Notes: generated by a model from the letters alone, not told the origin. DNA of 64,000 nucleotides from Bubalus kerabau (GCF_029407905.1 NC_073628.1:62442501-62506500); one strand, 5' to 3'. Shown: positions 21,614 through 32,577, counted from the first letter of the stretch. Numbers and translations: made by a program.

Positions 21614-21962
21614 ACTGAACTGTAGTGCTGGAGAAGGTTTTTGAGAGTCCCCTGGACTTCAAGGAGATCCAACCAGTCAATCCTAAAGGAAATCAGTCCT
21701 GAATATTCATTGGAAGCACTGACCCTGAAGCTGAAGCTCCAATACTTTGGCCACATGATTCGAAGCAAAGACCATGATGCTGGTAAAGACTGAAGGCAGG
21801 AGGAGAAGGGAGTGATAGAGGATGAGATGACTGGATGGCATCACCAAATCTATGGACATGAGTTTGAGTAAACTCCAGAAGTTAGTAAAGGACAGGGAAG
21901 CCTGGCATGCTGCTGTCCATGGGGTCTCAAAGAGGCAGACACAACCGAGTGATTGAACAACA
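21614..21962 (+). mobile_element. BovB LINE 3' end, sense
   Basis: A 5'-truncated BovB from the LWCWRRLL region (GAACTGTAGTGCTGGAGAAG) to the 3' UTR (GAGTGATTGAACAACAA). Small deletions are present near 21765. Confidence 0.9.
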
Positions 21963-21965
21963 AAA

Positions 21966-22066
21966 ATGCAGCAAGAGCGGTCTTAGCTCCCTGACCAGGG
22001 ATAGAACTCGCTCCCTCAGCATTGGAAGGCAGATTCTTAACCACTAGACTACCAGGGAAGTCCCCT
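21966..22066 (-). mobile_element. CHR-type tRNA-derived SINE, antisense
   Basis: CTCCCTGACCAGGGATAGAA, then CATTGGAAGGCAGATTCTTA, ACCACTAGACTACCAGGGAA. This is the complement of the tRNA-Glu-like head seen in cetartiodactyl CHR SINEs, directly after the BovB tail. Confidence 0.8.
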
Positions 22067-22465
22067 TTTACTACTTTTATAAGCTACTTCTTGCTTATGC
22101 AAGTTAAGAGAACAACTAAACATTTTTAAGCCCATAAAGGCATTTCCCCCCACCCCCTAGATTTCTATAATCTATTAAAGGTTTTCCAGACTGGACTCAT
22201 TTCTCTTGAAAATGTGGCAAACTTCTGGTATACTTAATTTCATTCATTTTTATGGCCAGAAAATGCCTAAAGTTCCTTCTTAAATATAATGTTTAAGTTC
22301 TTTATCTCTTTGTTTCCTCACATCTAGCATCTCTCTCCTATCTTCTCAAAACTCTGTTGTTGAGGCAATAGTGTTGGACTTTGCTGTTTAATCACTCTTT
22401 TTTCAGTTTTATCTCCTATTTTGTAGGCATCAAGAAACACAACCTTTATAAATATTGGAGGCTCT
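22067..22465. other. Unique sequence, no gene seen
   Basis: T-rich and C-rich patches; nothing recognised. Confidence 0.5.
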
Positions 22466-22678
22466 TAATCTCTGACTCCCTGTCGTGTCCTACTGTTTGT
22501 GACCCTATGGACTGTGGCCCACCAGTCTCCTTGTCCATGGGATTCTCCAGGCAAGAATACTGAAGTGGGTTGCCATGTCCTCCTTCAGGGGATCTTCCTG
22601 AATCAGAAATAGAACCCATGTCTCTTACATCTCCTGTATTGTCAGGAGGGTTCTTTACCACTAGCACCACGTGGGAAC
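22466..22678 (-). mobile_element. Bov-tA SINE, antisense
   Basis: Antisense Bov-tA with GTCGTGTCCTACTGTTTGTG, GGCCCACCAGTCTCCTTGTC and a tRNA-head complement ending CACCACGTGGGAA. It is diverged. Confidence 0.88.
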
Positions 22679-23133
22679 TTGAAGTTAATTCTTGCCTGAA
22701 CTGCTGTCTTTCTTCTAACATCTGACTGACTGCAGCAAGTAGTGTTCACACATCAATATTAATTAGATGGAGATTCTCCTGGACCAGGTCTGGGAGTGGC
22801 ACACAGAGTCTACTCAGATGCAATTGGCTAGAACTCAATCCTGTGACCACACCTAACTTCAAGGGAAGCTGGGAAGGTAGTCCAACCATATATCCAACCA
22901 ATTGGGCAGTGAGTTTAGGTGGACAGTCAATATTCTCAGTCATATGTGACATATCACCCTTACTTCTTTCAAATCTGTAAAATCAACCTAAGCATTCCTG
23001 AACATCATGCTTTAGCTTGCTTTTTTAATTTGCTTTTTCTTTTGTTGTTGTTGTTTTTCATTTGTTTGTTTTACATTATCTTTCTTGTCCTGGATAGTCT
23101 CGTTACCTCACTGGTATTATTTATCCAATAATA
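22679..23133. other. Unique sequence, no gene seen
   Basis: Contains a TTG/T-rich patch at 23036-23072. No gene is recognised; the 70-codon + frame at 22919-23131 is low-complexity hydrophobic and is not called. Confidence 0.5.
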
Positions 23134-23464
23134 GAGTCCTCTCTCAGTGTCCATGAGGGATGGGTTTAAGTACCCTCCCTCCCTACTCTTCAGCAGAACC
23201 AAGATTTGAGGATGCTCAAGTCCCTTATATGAAATGATTTAGTATTTGCATATAACCTAAGTATGCATGTCCTTCTGTATACTTTTAATAATCTCTTGAC
23301 TACTTGTAATACCTAGTATTATACAATGTAAATTCTACTGTCTGTAGGCAGTAAATTCAAGTTTTGTTTTTGGGAACTTTCTGGAATTTTTTCGCCAAAT
23401 ATTTTCAGTCTGTGATTCGCTGAAATCGGCAAATGTGGAACCTGTAGCTTTGGCATGCCAACTG
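23134..23464 (-). mobile_element. MER2/Tigger-like DNA transposon, antisense, ancient
   Basis: Motifs GAGGATGCTCAAGTCCCTTA, TAGTATTTGCATATAACCTA, TCCTTCTGTATACTTTTAAT and CAAATATTTTCAGTCTGTGA match the non-autonomous mariner/Tigger element I know as MER2. TA dinucleotides flank both ends (23132-23133 and 23465-23466), as expected for TA target duplication. The terminal repeats are decayed. Confidence 0.75.
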
Positions 23465-23706
23465 TACTTCTTGTGCTCTGTCATTGATCACTGGGTCTTT
23501 GACACTCCTCCTTGCAAAGTTGAGATAGCAGGCATCAGAAACGTGGTATGGGAGCTAAGCAGAGATGGGAAATGTGACTGGTAATAAGGAAACTGAAGAG
23601 GAAAGCAATAGAAAAAGGAAAAAAAAAGCTTGTCTCATTTTCCTCTGAAGACATTTAATTTCTTTTGTTTTGATGCATTTCATAAAAATGCCTTTTATTT
23701 ATGTAT
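23465..23706. other. Unique sequence
   Basis: Nothing recognised; includes an A-rich purine patch at about 23600-23626. Confidence 0.5.
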
Positions 23707-24068
23707 ATGGTGTTGGAGAAGACTCTTGAGAGTCCCTTGGACACCAAGGAGATTCAACCAGTCCATCCTAGAGGAAATCAGTCCTCAGTATTTATTGGAA
23801 GGACTGATGCTGAAGCTGAGACTCCAATACTTTGGCCACCTTATATGAAGAACTGACTCATTTGAAAAAACCCTAATGCTGGGAAAGATTGAAGGTGGGA
23901 GGAGAAGGGGATGACAGAGAATGAGATGGTTGGATGGTATCACTGTCTCAACGGAACATGAGTTTGAGTAAACTCTGGGAGTTGGTGATGGACAGGGAGG
24001 CCTGGCGTTCTGCAGTACATGGGGTCACAAAGAGTCAGACACGACTGTGTGACTGAACTGAATTGATG
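23707..24068 (+). mobile_element. BovB LINE 3' end, sense
   Basis: From the WCWRRLLRVPW region (GGTGTTGGAGAAGACTCTTG) to the tail GTGACTGAACTGAATTGATG. The frame 23630-23848 fuses upstream unrelated sequence to this fragment. Confidence 0.9.
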
Positions 24069-24944
24069 GCGCAGTAAGCTTCAAGCCTGCTTTCTTTAAA
24101 GCTGCTTTTGAACCTTTCTCCAGGGACGATCATAACTCCACTTTAGCAATCATATACTAATTACATACTGATGTAAGAAGCAAAGGAATGAAAACATGAG
24201 ATGAATAGTATTAGTGTATAAAGAAAAGTTAATATTTGGTCTTTGTCTATAGTTCCTGACACAGAGTTTCAAAAACTCCTGGAATTTTCTAAGTGATAGG
24301 AGTGCCTTTTGTTATTCATACTTGATTTTATGTTAACAAGGCAACTTATGGAGACAACTTTAGGATGAAGGCTAGTTGCCAGAAACAGCAAAGATGTGAT
24401 TAGGAAGCAGGAAACTTTCAGTCCCTGCTCACCTCCCTGTCTCCAGGGAAGGAGGAGGGGCTGAAGATTGAGTTTCATCATGTGGTTAATGATTTAATTA
24501 ATCATGCCTACATAATGAAACTTTGATAAAAATGCTGAAGAATGAGACTTAGAGAGCTTCCTGATTGGTGAAAATAAGTACCTGGAGGGTGGTGCCCTCA
24601 GACTCCATGGAGTCAGAAGCTCCTGTGCTTATGACTGATCCAGATTTGCCCAGTGTACCTTTTCATCTGCTATTCATTTGCATTCTTTATATTCAAATGA
24701 TAGTCCTTAAATATAACACTTTTATGAGTTCTGTGAGAATTCTGGAAAATTACTGAAATTCAGGGAGTTGTGGGAAACCCTAGATTTGTAGCTGGATGGG
24801 TAAGAGGTGCTGTTGGATTGGAGACGCCGAGTACTTGGAGCTTGTTGCTGAAATGAGAGCTGTCTTGTACAACTGAGTCCCTACTCTGTGGGCTCTAAGC
24901 CAATTCTGAGTAATGAGTGCTAGAAATGAACTGAATTGACATCT
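24069..24944. other. Unique sequence, no gene seen
   Basis: Single-copy looking. The open frames at 24269-24481 (-) and 24565-24756 (+) have no recognised motif. Confidence 0.5.
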
Positions 24945-25152
24945 ATTGGTGTCAAAATGGCTCAGATGGTAAAGAATCTACCTGTAATTAAGGAGACCTG
25001 GGTTCAAAACCAGCTCAGGATGATCCCCTGGAGAGGAGAATGGAAACCTACTCCAGTATTCTTGCCTGGAGAATCCCATAAACAGAGGAGGCTGGCAGGC
25101 TACAGTCCATGGGGTCACAAACTGTCAAACATGACTGAGCAACTAAAAACAC
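24945..25152 (+). mobile_element. Bov-tA SINE, sense
   Basis: The head has GGCTCAGATGGTAAAGAATC, then GGTTCAAAACC at box B, the BovA part CTCCAGTATTCTTGCCTGG, and the end ACATGACTGAGCAACTAAAA. Confidence 0.9.
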
Positions 25153-25621
25153 TTTCATAAAGGGTCATGTCAATAAATTATATATTGCAATATAGTCAAT
25201 CATAGAGCAAACTAATACTCATTGGAAATAGATCCTGGGAAAAATAGGCAAGAATGTCAGTTATTTTTAGCATATTCACTGTGTAAAATCAAGAAAGTAA
25301 TATTTTACATATTGTCAATTTAAATTCAAGCCACTGAATATTTACTGAGCATCTACTGTGAGCTGTATTCCTTGCTCACTGCAGGAAGTCATGAGTTTGA
25401 ATAAAGCACATATAATTTTTAGTTTAATGGGAGACATAGATATATAGGAATGAATAAAAATACATTGCCTTGTTCTTCTTTTTTTCCTTTTCAAACAAGT
25501 TGGACAATTTTTTAATTCATAATCTAAGTGCTAGAATGGCTGAATGGGAGTTTGGTGCTATCTTCATGATTCATTAGGAAAATTTCTCATCCAATTTTTA
25601 AGAGAATATTTACCTTCCCCT
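25153..25621. other. Unique AT-rich sequence; 25335-25440 possibly an old repeat
   Basis: AATATTTACTGAGCATCTAC near 25338 resembles the 3' end of ancient mammalian repeats (MIR or L2 type) but is too diverged to name. No host gene seen. Confidence 0.4.
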
Positions 25622-26521
25622 ATATTGGTGCAGAAAGAATTTGAGGTGATTATGAATGAGTTTCTATTGCTTTTAAAGCCAGTTTTCATTCCAGTCCCAA
25701 AGAAAGGCAATGTCAAAGAATGCTCAAACTACTGCACAATTGCACTCATCTCACACGCTAGTAAAGTAATGCTCAAAATTCTCCAAGCCAGGCTTCAGCA
25801 ATATGTGAACCATGAACTTCCTGATGTCCAAGCTGGTTTTAGAAAAGGCAGGGGAACCAGAGATCAAATTGCGAACATCCACTGGATCATCAAAAAAGCA
25901 AGAGAGTTCCAGAAAAACATCTATTTCTGCTTTATTGACTATGCCAATGCCTTTGACTGTGTGGATCACAATAAACTGTGGAAAATTCTGAAAGAGATGG
26001 GAATACCAGACCACCTGATCTGCCTCTTGAGAAATTTGAATGCAGGTCAGGAAGCAACAGTTAGAACTGGACATGGAACAACAGACTGGTTCCAAATAGG
26101 AAAAGGAATTTGTCAAGGCTGTATATTGTCACCCTGTTTATTTAACGTATATGCAGAGTACATCATGAGAAACGCTGGACTGGAAGAAACACAAGCTGGA
26201 ATCAAGATTGCTGGAAGAAATATCAATAACCTCAGATATGCAGATGACACCACCCTTATGGCAGAAAGTGAAGAGGAACTCAAAAGCCTCTTGATGAAAG
26301 TGAAAGTGGAGAGTGAAAAAGTTGGCTTAAAGCTCAACATTCAGAAAACGAAGATCATGGCATCTGGTCCCACCACTTCATGGGAAATAGATGGGGAAAC
26401 AGTGGAAACAGTGTCAGACTTTATTTTTCTGGGCTCCAAAATCACTACAAATGGTGAGTGCAGCCATGAAATTAAAAGACGCTTTACTACTTGGAAGGAA
26501 AGTTATGACCAACCTAGATAG
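25544..26521 (+). pseudogene. BovB reverse transcriptase, 325-codon frame fused to upstream host sequence
   Basis: The first ~45 residues come from non-BovB flanking DNA, including the left direct repeat. The rest is BovB reverse transcriptase: PKKGNVKECSNY, the fingers GFRKGRGTRDQIANIHWI, motif A FIDYANAFDCVDH, motif B GCILSPCLFNVYAEYIM, motif C RYADDTTL (intact), and the thumb GLKLNIQKTKIM. It ends in a frameshifted tail after EIKRRF. The endonuclease and C-terminal domain are missing. Translation of the fusion is not implied. Confidence 0.8.
25622..25677 (+). repeat. 56-bp target-site duplication, left copy
   Basis: Runs from ATATTGGTGCAG to CTATTGCTTTTAAA. It is identical over 56 bases to 27001-27056, on the other side of the BovB. 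See the findings for why this length is unusual. Confidence 0.9.
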
Positions 26522-27000
26522 CATGTTTAAAAGCAGAGACATTACTTTGCCAACAAAGGTCTGTCTAGTCAAGGCTATGGTTTTTCCTGTGGTCATGTAT
26601 GGATGTGAGAGTTGGACTGTGAAGAAAGCTGAGCACTGAAGAATTGATGCTTTTGAACTGTAGTGTTGGAGAAGACTCTTGAGAGTCCCTTGGACTGCAA
26701 GGAGATCCAACCAGTCCATTCTGAAGGAGGTCAACCCTGGGATTTCTTTGGAAGGAATGATGCTAAAGCTGAAACTCTAGTACTTTGGCCACCTCATGCG
26801 AAAAGTTGACTCATTGGAAAAAACTCTGATGCAGGAGGAGAAGGGGACGACAGAGGATGAGATGGCTGGCTGGCATCACAGACTCGATGGACGTGAGTTT
26901 CAGTGAACTCCGGGTGTTGGTGATGGACAGGGAGGCCTAGAGTGCTGCGATTCATGGGGTCACAAAGAGTGGGACACGACTGAGCAACTGATCTTATCTG
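25678..27000 (+). mobile_element. BovB LINE, young 5'-truncated copy between 56-bp direct repeats
   Basis: A sense BovB from the KRSVFIP region to a CTTATCTGAT tail. It carries the whole reverse transcriptase palm and the C-terminal region. The frame is open to 26521, where one extra base near 26486-26495 (in GCTTTACTACTTGG) shifts it; the end continues in a second frame (26391-26639), with a stop after KKAEH and a small deletion near 26830. The perfect flanking repeats and open palm make this one of the youngest insertions in the window. Confidence 0.95.
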
Positions 27001-27056
27001 ATATTGGTGCAGAAAGAATTTGAGGTGATTATGAATGAGTTTCTATTGCTTTTAAA
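27001..27056 (+). repeat. 56-bp target-site duplication, right copy
   Basis: Identical to 25622-25677. The first two bases may be shared with the CTGAT tail of the BovB, so the true duplication is 54-56 bases. Confidence 0.9.
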
Positions 27057-27204
27057 TGTGATACACCACGGCCTGACCTAGAGGAGTGATGATCATAATT
27101 TACATGGATGTCTCTCTCTCACACACACACGATTGTTTTAATGTACAAATATATCTATTAAGAACGTGCACAATGTGGTTAAGTCTTGGCACTACCACTA
27201 CTGG

Positions 27205-27280
27205 GGCCCTAGTTCACTCCCTGGTCAGGGAACTAAGATGCCATGGTGTGGCCAAGAAAGAAAGAAAAAAAAAAAAAATG
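27205..27280 (+). mobile_element. CHR-type SINE fragment, sense
   Basis: CCCTGGTCAGGGAACTAAGA and ATGGTGTGGCCAAGAAAG, then an A-run at about 27265-27279: the 3' half of a cetartiodactyl tRNA-derived SINE. A short CT/CA microsatellite lies at 27109-27130. Confidence 0.75.
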
Positions 27281-29639
27281 AAGAATGTGCATGGTTTATG
27301 ATTTCACACAGTAGGTTCAAAGTTGCCATAGACTGAATGCTTGTGTCCCTCTAAAAATTCACATTTCATCCTTCAGCATCCTTTCTTTATTACTGAACGC
27401 ACGTGTTTCTCAGAAGCTTCTGATTTTCCAGATGTCTCAATTCTCTGGAGCAGCAGGGCCTTCAGGGAGAAGAGGGTGCAGGCAGCCATTGGCGTGTCTT
27501 GTTTGTGGAGCACATATTTCTAAGTTGTAAGTGGCATGGTTGGAGTCCCAGTTTGCCCAGCACTCCTTGTGTATGGCTATTGTCTCAGTATACTTACTAG
27601 GTTTGCCTGTCAATAGATCCTGATTTGGAAGATAAACTATATCTATTATCCCATTTCTAAGGCAAGGACCATGTGTATCTTAGTGCAGGAGGGTAGTAAC
27701 TGCCTTGAAGACCTTGCATTCTTCTCTAAGATAAGGAAGTGGGTCTCCCAAACCCCAAACTCCTTCAGCATGAACTTGCCTTGGACTGACTCAAGGGTGT
27801 TAAAGGACGTGGGCCTAAGTTTGCCTTGAGTTCTCATAAGCAAGATGGATTCCTGGAGTGTCCAGCCAATGCAACCCTGCTAAGCTGAGACTGAAACAGA
27901 CGTGTGTGTGTATGCATGCACATGTGGGTCTGTGTTCACATGTGTGGCAGGTGTGGTAGGAATCTACTCTTTCCAATAAGAAGAAAAGTGGAAATGCAGA
28001 GAAATGTTCTTTATTACTGGAACTGCCTCCTTCTGTGTGCAATACAAAGAAGAAGTGAAAGAAAGGGAGATCGACTTAAAGCCACGATGACTCAGGGTCC
28101 TCTTTTTCCCATTTATAATCACACAATTCAGTGAGAAGCTCTAATAGGAAACCTGTTCTGGAAGAGATACATATTCAGAGCTGCTAGACCACCCCTGAAA
28201 CTCTTTCCTAGGAAATCTCTAAGCATGATACACAAAACCCTAGCAACTCATTGAAAAAAATTGTATTTTACTATGAGGGTTTTTTGTGCTTGAATTCCAA
28301 AGGTCACTCCCTGGTCAAGCAACTTTGTGAGAGAAAAGGCAGAGTTAGCTTGGCCAGGATAGGAGAATTTGGAAAGAAGATTTGAGGGATGTTGGTGAAG
28401 TAGAGTAGGGGTGGGGAGAAAGAGGGAGGAAAAGAGTAGAAAAAGAAGAGAGGATGTCATGTTAAACCCTGTAAAGAAGGGCAAGTAGGGTGAATGGTAG
28501 GAAAAGCCACTAGGTTTGGGGTTACAGTATTACTGTGTGTTGGGTCTGGGCAGAATCTGCTAAATCCAACCATGTTATCAGCTCATTCTGTATGGCACTG
28601 GCTGGACACAGTTTAAAGAAACCACAATTTCTGCCAGAAACAAATTTCTTCTTCCAAGAAAATCATGTGTTCACGATAGCAAACCAAATGGAACAGATAA
28701 GCAAGACCAAGGGTATTTGCCTCTTTAAATAAATGCCATCAACTTTATGCAACACATTTTCTTTAGATGTAGACAACTACTGTAAGTAGAAAAGATTTAT
28801 TTATTTGTTCAATAAAATTTCGTTGACTGTCTGTGTGCCAGGCATTGGGTACAACTTAAGCACCACATGTGGCCCCAGATTCATAAGAAATCCTACCTAT
28901 TTCTTTAGTAAGACAGCTCATTTGAACCATCTCCAAACCACCTACCTAGGTGGTTCCAATAAGCATTGTTGATACAAAGGTTAAAAGTCAGTGACTGCAT
29001 TGTGATATAATGGACACAGATACCAAGGGGTCACCACTTGTATATCCATCCTTCTCCCTACATTTCAAGTCAGGTTGTCCTTATACTCTGGACAGTCTTC
29101 TCAACTGGTAGACATGATAGATGTGGTGGAGTAACTACTCTTTCTCCCTGACAGGGTTGATGCTGAGCCCAGCCTTATCTGTCTGTCCAGGGAAAGCCCA
29201 GGGGTCTAGTCGCTCTAGTACCATCATGACAACAAGCAGGAGCAGTGGCCCCAGTTTTCATCTCCAAGACCCTCTCTGTCAACAGTGTACCATCCCACCC
29301 ATTCCTGAAAAGATGGACCTGGAGCCATCCTTCCCTTGAGATCTCCCAAATTTGCTGCATTAGAGAATGGAGCCCCCTTCCATTACCTCAGAGAGTGAGG
29401 GCTCATGTTTTTATTTGTTTTGCTGTATCCGTCTTTCTCATTAAGGGTAAGCTGGCAAGAAGAGAAATGAGCATTCTTGAGGTTAACCCTTGAGACAAGG
29501 TGAAGTTTCATTCTTAAGAAATTTGTTCCAGTCTTACACAAATATTTGCTCTTAGGCCTTTGTTTATTTGTGGGCAATAATAGCAACAGAATTTTTTCAA
29601 AAGAAACCCTCATACACCTTTATACACACAAACACATGT
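27281..29639. other. Unique sequence, no complete gene seen
   Basis: About 2.3 kb of mostly single-copy sequence. The start (27323-27370, ATAGACTGAATGCTTGTGTC) resembles the 5' end of MLT1. There is an imperfect GT-rich tract at 27901-27955 and an old repeat-like phrase at 28795-28850 (GTGTGCCAGGCATTGG). Several 60-80 codon frames occur on both strands; none has a recognised motif. Confidence 0.5.
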
Positions 29640-29798
29640 TTTTTTAATTTTTTTTATTGTTGTGGTAAAAGTCATATAAAGTGTACTATTTTTTAAGCAT
29701 ATTTAACTGTATAGTTCACTGAAGACACGAAATACATTCACATTGTTTTGCAACACTCATCATCATGCATCTGTGGAGTTTTTCATCTTCCTAAACTG
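29640..29798 (-). mobile_element. Older L1 (L1M), antisense, part 1
   Basis: TTTATTGTTGTGGTAAAAGT, then ACATTCACATTGTTTTGCAA and GTTTTTCATCTTCCTAAACTG, match the complement of a mid-age mammalian L1 3' end. A sense BovB interrupts it at 29799; it resumes at 30137. Confidence 0.8.
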
Positions 29799-30130
29799 TC
29801 CCTTGGACTGCAAGGAGATCCAACCAGTCCATTCTGAAGGAGATCAGCCCTGGGATTTCTTTGGAAGGAATGATGCTAAAGGTGAAACTCCAGTACTTTG
29901 GCCACCTCATGCGAAGAGTTGACTCATTGGAAAAGACTCTGATGCTGAGAGGGATTGGGGGCAGGAGGAGAAGGGGACAACAGAGGATGAGATGGCTGGA
30001 TGGCATCACTGACTCGATGGACGTGAGTCTGAGTGAACTCCGGGAGTTGGTGATGGACAGGGAGGCCTGGCATGCTGCAATTCATGGGGTCGCAAAGAGT
30101 TGGACATGACTGAGAGACTGAACTGAACTG
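29799..30130 (+). mobile_element. BovB LINE 3' end, sense, nested in L1M
   Basis: A young-looking BovB fragment from the RVPWTARRSNQ region to GAACTGAACTG. AAACTG at 29793-29798 and again at 30131-30136 fits a short target-site duplication inside the older L1. The 82-codon open frame 29861-30109 belongs to it. Confidence 0.9.
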
Positions 30131-30313
30131 AAACTGAAACTCTGTCCTCTTTAAACACTAACTCCCCATACCCCCTCCCCCCTACCCCTTAACTTCTGAC
30201 ATCTACCAATGTTCTTTCTGACTATGAATATGACTGTTCTAGATACCTCATGTGAGTGGAATCAAACAGTACATTTTGCACCTACATTTTGTATATTGGA
30301 ATGCATTTTTAAG
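30131..30313 (-). mobile_element. Older L1 (L1M), antisense, part 2
   Basis: AAACTCTGTCC, ACACTAACTCCCCATACC and CTAGATACCTCATGTGAGTG continue the L1M split at 29798. The next BovB starts at 30314. Confidence 0.8.
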
Positions 30314-31908
30314 GTTCAGTTCAGTTCAGTCGCCTAGTCATGTCTGACTCTTTGCAACCCTATGGACTGCAGCACACCAGGCTTCCTTGTCCATCACAAA
30401 CTCCCGAAGCTTGTTCAAACTCATGTCCATTGAGTCGGTGGTGCCATCCAACCATCTCAACCTCTGTTGTCCCCTTTTCCTCCTGCTTTCAATTTTCCCC
30501 AGCATCAGAATCTTTTCCAATGAGTCTGTTCTTTGAATCAGGTGGCTACACAATTGGAGTTTCGGCTTCAGCATCAGTCCTTCCAATCAATATTCAGGGT
30601 TGATTTCCTTTAGGAATGACTGGTTTGATCCCCTTGCAGTCCAATACTCTCAGGAGTCCTCTCCAACACCACAGTTCAAAAGCATCAATTCTTTGGCCCT
30701 CAGCTTGCTTTATTGTACAACTCTCACATCCATACATGACTACTGAGAAAATTATAGCTTTGACTAGATGGACCATTGTCAGCAAAGTATTGTCTCTGTA
30801 TTTTAATATGCTGTCTAGGTTGGTCATAGCTTTCCTTCCAAGCAGGAAGCATATTTTAATTTCATGTCTTCAGTCACCACCTGCAGTGATTTTAGAGTCC
30901 AAAAAATAAAGTCTGTCACTGTTTCCATTCTTTCCCCATCTATTTGCCATGAAGTGATGGGACTGGATACCAAGATCTTCCCTTTTTGAATGTTGAGTTT
31001 TAAGTCAACTTTTTCACTCTTTCTTTCACTTTCGTCAAGAGGCTTTTGAGTTCCTCTTCACTTTCTGCCATAAGGGTGGTGTCATCTGCATAACTGAGGT
31101 TATTGATATTTCTCCCAGCAATCTTGATTCCAGCTTGTGCCTCATCCAGCCTGGCATGTCACATGATGTACTCGGCATAGAAGTTAAATAAGCAGGGTGG
31201 CAACATACAGCCTTGATGTACTCCTTTCCCAATTTGGAACCAATTTGTTGTTCCATGTCTGGTTTTAACTGTTGCTTCTTGACATGCATACATGTTTTGC
31301 AGGAGGTATGTAAGGTGGTCTGGTATTCCCATCTCTTGAAGTATTTTCCACAGCTCATTATGATCCACACAGCCAAAGGCTTTAGTGTAGTCAATAAAGC
31401 AGAAGTAGATGTTTTTCTGGAATTCCTTTGCTTTTTCTATGATCCAGTGCATGTTGGCAATTTGATCTCTGGCTCCTCTGCCTTTTCTAAATCCAGCTTG
31501 AACATCTGGAAGTTCTCAGTTCACATACTGCTGAAGCCTAGCTTGGAGAATTAGCATTATTTAGCTACTGTGTTTAATGAGTGCAATAGTGCAGTAGTTT
31601 GAACATCCTTTGGCATTGCCCTTCTTTGGGATTGGAATGAAAACTGACCTTTTCCAATCCTGTGGCCACAGCTGAGTTTTCCAAATTTGCTGGCATATTG
31701 AGTGCAGCACTTTAACAGCATCATATTTTAGGATTTGAGATAGCTCAGCTGGAATTCCATCACCTCCACTAGCTTTGTTTGTAGTGATGCTTCCTAAGCC
31801 CCACTTGACTTGCATTTTGGGATGTTTGGCTCTAGGTGAGTGATCACACCATCATCGTTATCTGGGTCATGAAGATCTTTTATGTATAGTTCTTCTCTGT
31901 ATTCTTTC
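30314..31908 (-). mobile_element. BovB LINE, antisense, long copy
   Basis: On the + strand it begins with the tail complement GTTCAGTTCAGTTCAGTCGC and runs through the C-terminal domain, thumb, palm and fingers to the complement of the linker (TGAAGATCTTTTATGTATAG, near 31870-31889). Minus-strand open pieces are at 30338-30586, 30594-30827, 31159-31452 and 31561-31815. They contain RIDAFELWCWRG, FIDYTKAFGCVDH and ASGGDGIPAELSQIL but lie in different frames. It is decayed. Confidence 0.92.
31159..31452 (-). pseudogene. BovB reverse transcriptase palm fragment
   Basis: A 97-codon piece in the antisense BovB. Motif A reads FIDYTKAFGCVDH (the usual D after F is G) and motif B reads GCMLPPCLFNFYAEYIM. 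The catalytic YADD lies outside this frame (the + strand near 31090 encodes a degraded YAD region). Not functional. Confidence 0.8.
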
Positions 31909-31910
31909 AT

Positions 31911-31959
31911 AAAGAAGGTACAATCTGTTTATAAGGAATATGCAGATTGTACCTTCTTT
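31911..31959. repeat. Perfect 17-bp inverted repeat with 15-base spacer
   Basis: Left arm 31911-31927 (AAAGAAGGTACAATCTG) and right arm 31943-31959 (its exact complement) surround a 15-base spacer. It sits exactly between the 5' end of the antisense BovB and an older L1M fragment. Confidence 0.9.
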
Positions 31960-31979
31960 TTATTTCCCTTGTTCTAAAC

Positions 31980-32212
31980 AGTAGGTTCTCATTAGTTTTC
32001 TATTTTATAATAGTATTAATAGTATATATATTTTAATCCCAATCTCCCATTTCATCCTCCCCTCCTTTGCCCTTTGGTGTCCATATGTTTGTTCACTATG
32101 TATCTCAATTCCTTCCCTGCAAATAGGTTCACCTATACCATTTTTCTAGATTTCACATATATGCCTTAATATGTGGTATTTGTTTTCCTCTTTCTGGCTT
32201 ATACACACACTT
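31980..32212 (-). mobile_element. Older L1 (L1M), antisense fragment
   Basis: GGTTCTCATTAGTTTTCTAT, CCCAATCTCCCATTTCATCC, GGTGTCCATATGTTTGTTCA and TTTTTCTAGATTTCACATAT are the complement of the mid-age mammalian L1 3' region. Confidence 0.82.
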
Positions 32213-32577
32213 TTTTAGGTAATTTACGCAAGTTTAGTTGCAGTTTTGTATGGCTGGAACAACTTGAAAGACAAATTAAAACTCAACTGACAGAAAGCTA
32301 GAATCCACTGGTTGTGAACTCCTATTTGCCCATGTCTTGTGTCCTCATATATAAGAATATTCAAAAGCTGGTATTCTAGACATTATGGTACATTGTGTGG
32401 CTTTAGGACTTTTTGCAAATTTGATGAGATGATGCTATTGTGCTTGTTGTTTTTATTAACACCACTTCAAGTCCTGTTAATAAATATGTACACAGAGTAA
32501 AATAAATTTTTAATATATGAAAGAATTCAGCTTTCATAACTTTTGGACATTTTAATTAAGAAAATGTGGTTATGAAA
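32213..32577. other. Unique AT-rich sequence, no gene seen
   Basis: Nothing recognised. Confidence 0.5.

Noticed and set aside
27323..27370. MLT1-like start (ATAGACTGAATGCTTGTGTC)
   Set aside because: Only about 45 bases resemble MLT1 and the following sequence does not continue it, so it is mentioned but not called.
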